DNA from: Pseudomonas sp. QTF5
Lineage (GTDB): Bacteria; Pseudomonadota; Gammaproteobacteria; Pseudomonadales; Pseudomonadaceae
Assembly (NCBI RefSeq): GCF_000512695.2
Contig: NZ_AZRW02000010.1
Coordinates: 62,001 to 126,000, forward strand
Direction: 5' to 3'
Length of the DNA: 64,000 nt
The notes under the pieces were generated by a model. The model was not told where the DNA came from. It saw nothing but the letters and a program-made list of their open reading frames with translations, and ran no database searches. A program made the position numbers and the translations under genes. Position 1 is the first letter of the stretch, and the number at the start of each line of letters is the position of its first letter. This document shows positions 58,508-64,000 of this stretch, one piece after another.

Positions 58508-59221
58508 CTACCATAAATAGAAGAAAGCAAAAATAAACACCCACACCAAATCCACGAAGTGCCAGTAGAGCCCGGCTATCTCGACATTCTGATAATTTCC
58601 AGAGCGCTCATAATCTCCCCGCATTACTTTCAGCGCCACAATGCCGAGGTAGAGGGCGCCGATTGACACATGCAGTCCGTGAAAACCGGTAATCATGAAA
58701 AAGCTCGCACCAAATTGCGCCGCCCCCATTGGGTTCCCCCAGGGACGCACCCCTTCTGCGATGAGCTTGGTCCATTCAAATGCCTGCATGCCGACGAAGG
58801 CCACACCCAAGGCTGCGGTCGCCAGCATCAGGGCAGCGGTTTTCGCGCGATCACGGCGATAGGCGAAATTAACGGCCATGGCCATGGTGCCGCTGCTGCT
58901 GATCAGCACAAAGGTCATGATGGCGATCAAAATAAGCGGGATTTCTTTACCGGCAATCGTCAATGCGAACACTTCACTGGGGTTCGGCCAGGCGGTGGTG
59001 ATGGTCATGCGTACCGACATGTAGCCGGTTAAAAAACAGGTGAATATAAAAGTATCGCTGAGCAGAAATATCCACATCATCGCCTTGCCCCAAGGGACCT
59101 GCTTGAAGACCTCTCTATCCGAGGCCCAGTCGCTGGCGATGCCCTGCCATCCCGGTGCAGGCGGTGAGTCTGGTGGATTGGATGAACTGGACTCGTCTGG
59201 GGCAAGTGGGAGCGATGCCAT
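58508..59221 (-). CDS. Cytochrome c oxidase subunit III
   Basis: 237 residues. Five membrane helices after a Pro/Ser-rich N-terminus: AMMWIFLLSDTFIFTCFLTGYM, LILIAIMTFVLISSSGTMAMAV, TAALMLATAALGVAFVGMQAFEW, FFMITGFHGLHVSIGALYLGIVAL and ENYWHFVDLVWVFIFAFFYLW-like end. GFHGLHVSIG and YWHFVDLVW are the conserved subunit III motifs with the Glu in FEW. A second, more divergent subunit III gene is immediately upstream. Confidence 0.9.
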   Translation of the reverse strand: MASLPLAPDESSSSNPPDSPPAPGWQGIASDWASDREVFKQVPWGKAMMWIFLLSDTFIFTCFLTGYMSVRMTITTAWPNPSEVFALTIAGKEIPLILIAIMTFVLISSSGTMAMAVNFAYRRDRAKTAALMLATAALGVAFVGMQAFEWTKLIAEGVRPWGNPMGAAQFGASFFMITGFHGLHVSIGALYLGIVALKVMRGDYERSGNYQNVEIAGLYWHFVDLVWVFIFAFFYLW

Positions 59222-59227
59222 GGCTTT

Positions 59228-59917
59228 TCACCTCAGGCCGCAGAATCTGGCGATGGCTTCATAGGTTTGCGGCGTGCTGGCCAGCAGAGCGAATAGCACG
59301 AACCAAAGACCCAGTAAGTAATGCCAATAGATGGTACAGAGCTCTACGCTGACGCTGAGTTGCGCCAACGGCACGTGACGCAGGAATTTAGCGACGATTA
59401 TGCTCCAGGCTATCAGCCCGCCCAGCAGGTGGAGCCCATGCAGGCCGGTCAACAGGTAGAAGAAACTGTTGGCCGGATTGCTGGCGACAAAATAGCCCCA
59501 GGCGACAAACTGCTGCCAGACCCAGAGTTGCCCCACTAGAAAGGCAATGGCAAATACGCCCCCCAATGCAAAACCAATGACTGTTGCGCCCAGTCGAGCC
59601 TGTCGGGCAGCCATGCGCGACCACTGCAAGGCAATACAACTGAAGACCAGAAAAGCCGAATTCAGCCATAACTGCCAGAGATTGGCTAACGGCGCCAAGG
59701 GGTCTGTCAGGGGGAGCCAGTCGGCCATTTGTGAACGGGCAATAAAGGCGAACAGGAAGAGAAAGAATAACGAACTCACCACGACCAGAAACAAGCGCAG
59801 GCCCACTCTTGCAGTTTGGCGTCTATCGGCACCCTCGGCCTGAATACCTCCAGGGTCGCGACTCCAACTGCCGCCGGGGTCAGCACCGTCGGCGTTTCTT
59901 AATAGAAGCCTGCTCAT
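59228..59917 (-). CDS. Second, divergent cytochrome c oxidase subunit III-like protein
   Basis: 229 residues. Five helices: LRLFLVVVSSLFFLFLFAFIARS, ANLWQLWLNSAFLVFSCIALQW, VIGFALGGVFAIAFLVGQLWVW, FFYLLTGLHGLHLLGGLIAWSIIV and IYWHYLLGLWFVLFALLAS. The motifs TGLHGLHLLGG and YWHYLLGLW are those of subunit III, but Phe-Glu-Trp in helix 3 is replaced by LWVWQQF. It begins inside the last codons of the subunit I gene (4-base ATGA overlap at 59914-59917), so it is translationally coupled. Confidence 0.87.
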   Translation of the reverse strand: MSRLLLRNADGADPGGSWSRDPGGIQAEGADRRQTARVGLRLFLVVVSSLFFLFLFAFIARSQMADWLPLTDPLAPLANLWQLWLNSAFLVFSCIALQWSRMAARQARLGATVIGFALGGVFAIAFLVGQLWVWQQFVAWGYFVASNPANSFFYLLTGLHGLHLLGGLIAWSIIVAKFLRHVPLAQLSVSVELCTIYWHYLLGLWFVLFALLASTPQTYEAIARFCGLR

Positions 59918-61689
59918 GTTTTAACGTCCGCTATCTTGGTTCCGGCACTCAGTTGCCGCATTTGCTCCAACTCCTCGGCGGAGACCGTTTGCGGAACGAA
60001 ATCCTGCTCTATCCCCGGCACACTGTAGTCATAGGCCCAGCGATGCACGACCGGCAACTTCTCACCCCAGTTCCCATGTATCGGCGGGGTATTCGGCGTT
60101 TGCCATTCCAGACTGGCCGCGCCCCAGGGGTTACTGCCTGCGGGCTTGCCCTTAAATGCACTCCAGGCCAGGTTGAACACGAACAGCAACTGGGAAACGC
60201 CGACGATCAATGCGATCACCGTAATGAAGGCATTCAACTCTTGCGCCGATTGCGGGATGAACGCGTAGTTTTCATAGGCGTAATAGCGGCGTGGCATACC
60301 CTGAAAACCCAGGTAGTGCATGGGGAAGAAAATGGCGTAGGTGCCCAGAAAGGTAATCCAGAAATGCAGCTTGCCCAGGGTGTCGTTCAACATGCGCCCG
60401 GTGACTTTCGGGTACCAATGATAAATGCCGCCGAACACCACCAGTACCGGTGCGACCCCCATGACCATATGAAAATGGGCCACGACGAAATAGGTGTCCG
60501 AGAGCGGTATATCCACGATCACATTACCGAGAAACAACCCGGTCAGACCGCCAACCAGGAAGGTGACGATAAAGGCCAGGGCAAACAGCATCGGCACGGT
60601 CAGATGGATGTCGCCCCGCCACAGAGTCAGCACCCAGTTATAGACTTTCAGTGCGGTCGGCACCGCGATGATCAAGGTGGTGACGGCGAAGAAAAAGCCA
60701 AAGTACGGGTTCATTCCGCTGACATACATATGGTGCGCCCAGACCACGAAGCTGAGTACACCGATCGCAATAATGGCCCACACCATCATTCGGTAGCCGA
60801 AGATATTTTTACGCGCGTGCGTGCTGATCAAGTCGGAGACCAGACCAAACGCAGGGAGAGCAACGATGTAGACCTCCGGGTGGCCGAAGAACCAGAACAA
60901 GTGCTGGAATAATATTGGGCTGCCACCCTGGTGATCGATCTGCTGCCCCAGCGAGATCATCGCCGGCATAAAGAAGCTGGTGCCCAACAACTTGTCGAAC
61001 AGCATCATTACGGCACTGACGAACAACGCCGGGAAAGCCAGCAAGGCCATGATCGAGGCCATGAAAATTCCCCATACGGAGAGCGGCATGCGAAACAATG
61101 TCATGCCGTGCGTGCGCGCCTGCAACACCGTGGTGACGTAGTTCAACCCGCCCATGGTGGCTGCAACAATAAAAATAGCCAGTGAGACGAGCATCAGGAC
61201 GATGCCCCACTCGACCCCCGGTGTTCCCTGAGAAATGGACTGTGGCGGATAGAGCGTCCAGCCCGAACCGGTGGGGCCGCCAGGGACAAAGAAACTGGAG
61301 AGCAACACCACTACCGCTAGCAGGTAGAACCAGTAACTCAGCATGTTGACATAGGGGAAGACCATGTCGCGGGCACCCACCATCAGCGGGATCAGATAGT
61401 TGCCGAATCCACCCAGAAACAAGGCCGTCAGCAAGTAAATGACCATGATCATGCCGTGCATGGTCATAGCCTGATAGTAAGCACTGGCGTCCATGAACTC
61501 CAAACTGCCGGGGAAGCCAAGCTGTATGCGCATCAAGCCGGACAACACCACAGCGATAAGGCCCACGAATATAGCCGTCACGGAATATTGAATGGCTATG
61601 ACCTTGTGGTCCTGACTCCAGATATATTTGGTCAGGAAGCTTTTGGGTTCGTGCAGTGCTTCTGTTTCGGCTTGCTCCGCATAGGCCAT
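59914..61689 (-). CDS. ctaD: Cytochrome c oxidase subunit I, A1 type
   Basis: 591 residues from the ATG at 61687-61689, with CAGGAGGATG upstream. Twelve membrane helices. TMHGMIMVIYL has the heme a His. FWFFGHPEVYIVALPAFG contains the GHPEVY motif: the Glu of the D channel and the Tyr cross-linked to a CuB His. WAHHMYVSGM provides the other CuB His pair, and FVVAHFHMVMG the heme a and a3 ligands. GNYLIPLMVGARDM holds the D-channel Asp. This is an A1-type, proton-pumping heme-copper oxidase. Confidence 0.96.
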   Translation of the reverse strand: MAYAEQAETEALHEPKSFLTKYIWSQDHKVIAIQYSVTAIFVGLIAVVLSGLMRIQLGFPGSLEFMDASAYYQAMTMHGMIMVIYLLTALFLGGFGNYLIPLMVGARDMVFPYVNMLSYWFYLLAVVVLLSSFFVPGGPTGSGWTLYPPQSISQGTPGVEWGIVLMLVSLAIFIVAATMGGLNYVTTVLQARTHGMTLFRMPLSVWGIFMASIMALLAFPALFVSAVMMLFDKLLGTSFFMPAMISLGQQIDHQGGSPILFQHLFWFFGHPEVYIVALPAFGLVSDLISTHARKNIFGYRMMVWAIIAIGVLSFVVWAHHMYVSGMNPYFGFFFAVTTLIIAVPTALKVYNWVLTLWRGDIHLTVPMLFALAFIVTFLVGGLTGLFLGNVIVDIPLSDTYFVVAHFHMVMGVAPVLVVFGGIYHWYPKVTGRMLNDTLGKLHFWITFLGTYAIFFPMHYLGFQGMPRRYYAYENYAFIPQSAQELNAFITVIALIVGVSQLLFVFNLAWSAFKGKPAGSNPWGAASLEWQTPNTPPIHGNWGEKLPVVHRWAYDYSVPGIEQDFVPQTVSAEELEQMRQLSAGTKIADVKT

Positions 61690-61738
61690 CACGTCATCCT
61701 CCTGTCGAAGTTTCGGTGCATTCCTGGCTGCTTTACGG

Positions 61739-63205
61739 CTACTTCCCTGGCTCCGCCTTGCTCGCATCAGCGTCGGCATTCGCTTTGGATTTGATAAAAG
61801 CGATCAGTGCGTTCAACTCCTGATCACTCGGGGTAAAGGCCGGCATGACGGCTGCATAGCCTTTGACGATTTTGGCGCCGGGATTAAGAATCGAATCCTT
61901 TATATAGCCCTCATCGGCCCTGATACTCGTACCGTCGGCAAGGGTTACGGTCTCGCCATAGAGGCCCTGCCAGCTGGGGCCGACACCCTTGCTGCCATCG
62001 ACACTGTGGCAGGCCAGACAGCCGAGCGACTCAGCCAGCCGCTGCCCCTGCGTCGCCAAGTCGTCACCTCTGTCCAACTTTTCACTGGCAGAAGGTTCTT
62101 GCTGCGCGGCACCCAAAGATTTGATCAGGGCGACGACAGCACCCAGTTCATCTTCAGTGAGAGTATAGGCCACCATGACCGGCGGGTAGCCCTGTACCAG
62201 TCGGGCCTTCGGATCGAGGATCGACTCTTTGAGGTAGGCCTCATCGACCAGCGCACTGGTGCCATCGGCAAACTGTTCGGTGCGGCCGTACAGCCCCTTC
62301 CATCCGGGGCCGAGACGGGTACTGCCATCCTGGCTATGGCAGGCACCGCAGCCGTATTGTTCGACCAACAAGCGACCTTTTTCCAGCACGCTGCCCTGAC
62401 TGGGTTTGGTAGCTGTCGTTAATGTCTGCGCAAAAGTCGGTTGGCTGTTCAGCCATTGATCGAAGACGCCCTGCTCTTCCACGATCATCTGGCCGCGCAT
62501 GTTGTAATGACCTACACCACAATATTCAGCGCAAAGGATTTCATATTTCCCGATTTTGGTCGGTGTAAACCAAAAGTACGACACCATCCCCGGCACCATA
62601 TCCATCTTGCTGCGAATTTGCGGTACATAGAAGTTATGCAGCACATCTTTAGAGCGCAGTAAAACTTTCACTGGCTGATCGAGCGGAAGGCGGACTTCGT
62701 TGTTTTTTATCAGCACATCGTCCTGCCCGGCAGGATCTTTTGGATCAAGGCCAAGCGGGTTGATGAAATCAACAAACTTGATATCCGATTTACCCAGCTT
62801 CCCGTCCTGGCCGGCAAAACGAAAGGCCCACTGCCACTGCTGGGCGACCACTTCAAGTTCATAAGCATTTTTCGGCACCCGGATGAAATCACTGTAAACC
62901 ACCAGACCTGGCGCCAACATCGCGGCAATACCTACCGAGGTCACGATAATCAACCATGTTTCCAGTTTTTTACTTTCTGGCTGGTAGTGCGCCCTGGAAC
63001 CCTCCTTGTGACGATAACGCATCACGGCCACCGCCATGAATACCGTGATGGCGATGAAAAATACTCCGCTAATGATCAGGGTGATGAACAGGGTCGTATC
63101 TATTGACCCCCAGTTGGAAGCTGCCGGTGTCGCATGCCAAGGCGCTAGTATATGGAAGAGTACTGATGCAATAACGATTAGTATCAAGACAATTGCTATT
63201 GCCAT
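61739..63205 (-). CDS. coxB: Cytochrome c oxidase subunit II with two fused cytochrome c domains
   Basis: 488 residues. Two membrane helices (IDTTLFITLIISGVFFIAITV; LIIVTSVGIAAMLAPGLVVY) precede the CuA domain: QQWQWAFRF near 122, then His190, Cys225, Cys229, His233 and Met236 as CuA ligands in CAEYCGVGHYNM. Two homologous cytochrome c domains follow, with CGACH at 286-290 and CLACH at 396-400. Their axial Met candidates are M344 (PPVMVAY) and M454 (AVMPAF). The arrangement makes this a diheme caa3 oxidase. Electrons would pass through the two hemes to CuA. No CtaB, Cox11 or SURF1 assembly genes are next to it in the window. Confidence 0.95.
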   Translation of the reverse strand: MAIAIVLILIVIASVLFHILAPWHATPAASNWGSIDTTLFITLIISGVFFIAITVFMAVAVMRYRHKEGSRAHYQPESKKLETWLIIVTSVGIAAMLAPGLVVYSDFIRVPKNAYELEVVAQQWQWAFRFAGQDGKLGKSDIKFVDFINPLGLDPKDPAGQDDVLIKNNEVRLPLDQPVKVLLRSKDVLHNFYVPQIRSKMDMVPGMVSYFWFTPTKIGKYEILCAEYCGVGHYNMRGQMIVEEQGVFDQWLNSQPTFAQTLTTATKPSQGSVLEKGRLLVEQYGCGACHSQDGSTRLGPGWKGLYGRTEQFADGTSALVDEAYLKESILDPKARLVQGYPPVMVAYTLTEDELGAVVALIKSLGAAQQEPSASEKLDRGDDLATQGQRLAESLGCLACHSVDGSKGVGPSWQGLYGETVTLADGTSIRADEGYIKDSILNPGAKIVKGYAAVMPAFTPSDQELNALIAFIKSKANADADASKAEPGK

Positions 63206-63516
63206 GTTCTCTCATCCTGTTCCTGTTGCTCATTGGTTATGCCAAAGCATCGCCACTGACGTCCAAGCAGGGCTGACAACTACCACCCATCCCGGTGGCA
63301 AAGTCAGTGAGAAGTATAGAACCATCGGGCTGTACCGTGAGGTTGGCAAGCGAGGCCCGGTTGCCAGTTATACTCAATTTCAGATGACGGACGGCAGAGA
63401 TCGGCCAGAAGCCGCCCAAAAGACGAACCCTGCCTATGCGTAGTAGTCAGATAAGTGATGGCATTGAGAACAGACAAAAGCCACCGAATCCAGCAGTCCA
63501 CGACGGAGGTTTTGTC
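63206..63516. other. Divergent intergenic region, coxB / small hypothetical
   Basis: 311 bases with promoters for both directions expected; none is clear. GCGTAGTAGTCAGATAAGTG near 63437 and CAGTTATACTCAATTTC near 63364 are the only features of note. No ORF with a ribosome site was found. Confidence 0.35.
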
Positions 63517-63852
63517 ATGAGTACCTTGACGATCGAAGGCTGGTGCAAGCCCAGTCCCGACCAGAAATCCATCCCGACCGGTGAGATCCATTTTTACGTC
63601 GATGGCCCCCTCCATCTGCGTCTAGAGCAAGCTGAAGAACGCCTACAGAAGACCCATGAGCCTGAAGCCATGGTCGATGTCGACATGAGCTCAATGGATT
63701 TGATCCTGCCAGAGGGGTACGGCCCATTGTCCGACTGCCAAATGCGCGTCTACTTGCAGCACACGCGCGGTCAGTTCCATTTGGTCGGGCATCGAGCGAG
63801 CGATGGAAGCTTGATCTACTCCAACGCGGTTTTGATTGATCAGCTGATTTAG
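63517..63852 (+). CDS. Small protein of unknown function
   Basis: 111 residues from ATG 63517; CGGAGG eight bases upstream. It is acidic and mixed alpha/beta: TLTIEGWCKPSPDQKSIPTG, then a helix HLRLEQAEERLQKTHEPEAM and strands near VYLQHTRGQFHLVGHRASDG. No signal peptide, membrane segment or known motif is seen. A terminator follows. It diverges from the oxidase operon, which may or may not be meaningful. Confidence 0.7.
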   Translation: MSTLTIEGWCKPSPDQKSIPTGEIHFYVDGPLHLRLEQAEERLQKTHEPEAMVDVDMSSMDLILPEGYGPLSDCQMRVYLQHTRGQFHLVGHRASDGSLIYSNAVLIDQLI

Positions 63853-63883
63853 AAGCTACTGCTTGATGCTCGGGGAACACAAG

Positions 63884-63910
63884 AACCGGTCCGAAGTGGC
63901 CGGTTTTTTA
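63884..63910 (+). terminator. Rho-independent terminator
   Basis: AACCGGTCC - GAAGT - GGCCGGTT plus T tract, with one bulged T in the stem. It ends the small hypothetical gene. Confidence 0.85.
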
Positions 63911-64000
63911 TGCCTGAAATTTGAGCGACCCTCGCCCTTCAGCGCCTCGGCAAAACTCTGCAATACAGGAAGCAGGCCTTCCCCAAGCCATCGCCAAATG
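63911..64000. other. Window end, possible 3' end of a minus-strand gene
   Basis: The reverse strand is open at the edge and ends with a TAA at 63911-63913 in one frame (reading ...HLAMAWGRPAS near the edge). Ninety bases are too few to identify anything. Confidence 0.2.

Noticed and set aside
1..64000. CRISPR arrays, prophage or plasmid functions
   Set aside because: No regularly spaced short repeats, phage structural genes, integrases or replication genes were seen. All palindromic repeats belong to REP-type families.

Overview
The window is a stretch of chromosome from a Pseudomonas of the fluorescens lineage. Evidence: the algU-mucA-mucB-mucD / nadB block, a PhaG-type acyltransferase, an OpdH/TctCBA citrate-type uptake locus with its TctDE two-component system, and many copies of the REP hairpin GTGGGAGCGGGCTTGCTCGC, which is typical of fluorescent pseudomonads. 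Nearly all of it reads as conserved core genome. Accessory material is confined to a group II intron, a small MITE-like insertion, a LysR pseudogene with an AT-richer outer-membrane gene beside it, and a Fic-protein cassette.

Layout. 1-4.2 kb: a DUF2937 protein, a class II glutamine amidotransferase and a membrane protein on the minus strand; a full-length group II intron (1786-4207) sits directly in front of the membrane-protein gene. 4.2-10.5 kb: oligopeptidase B and a run of small housekeeping genes (cyclic-nucleotide-binding protein, spermidine-synthase-like enzyme, YajD, a SpoU/TrmH methyltransferase). 10.3-15.1 kb: a MITE-like element, a degenerate M61-like peptidase, YcgN, a 2-hydroxyacid dehydrogenase, YcgL and RNase D. 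15.2-25 kb: methyltransferase, EptA, gamma-glutamylpolyamine-synthetase-like enzyme, two transporters, a LysR regulator, a LysR pseudogene, a YegP-like protein and an orphan outer-membrane protein. 25.1-33.3 kb: tRNA-Ser, then a minus-strand cluster dapA-bamC-MBL-purC (lysine precursor, outer-membrane assembly, purines), divergent from gcvR-bcp; then PerM, TusA and BepA-like genes. 33.3-41.9 kb: mucD-mucB-mucA-algU (envelope-stress sigma factor and its control) divergent from nadB, then ygfX-sdhE and ygfZ (flavinylation and iron-sulfur repair) and an HDOD protein. 42-49.7 kb: tctE-tctD divergent from opdH-tctC-tctB-tctA-abrB-like, a complete tricarboxylate uptake system from outer-membrane channel to inner-membrane permease. 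49.8-55.2 kb: ung, a 3-hydroxyisobutyryl-CoA-hydrolase-like gene, two paralogous Tyr-rich lipoproteins, a Cys-rich CWC protein, rsuA and phaG. 55.2-57.3 kb: tRNA-Gly and a Fic gene flanked by near-identical terminator repeats. 57.5-64 kb: a membrane protein and a five-gene A1-type caa3 oxidase operon whose subunit II carries two tandem cytochrome c domains, then a small uncharacterised protein.

Most noteworthy: the MITE-like element at 10369-10514 with 18-bp perfect inverted repeats and a 10-bp target duplication inside a REP; the Fic cassette between duplicated terminators with repeated GTTArcGTTTT motifs upstream; the intron separating a gene from its former leader; the tandem Tyr-rich lipoproteins; and the duplicated diheme tail of the oxidase subunit II. 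No CRISPR array, integrase or prophage was seen.
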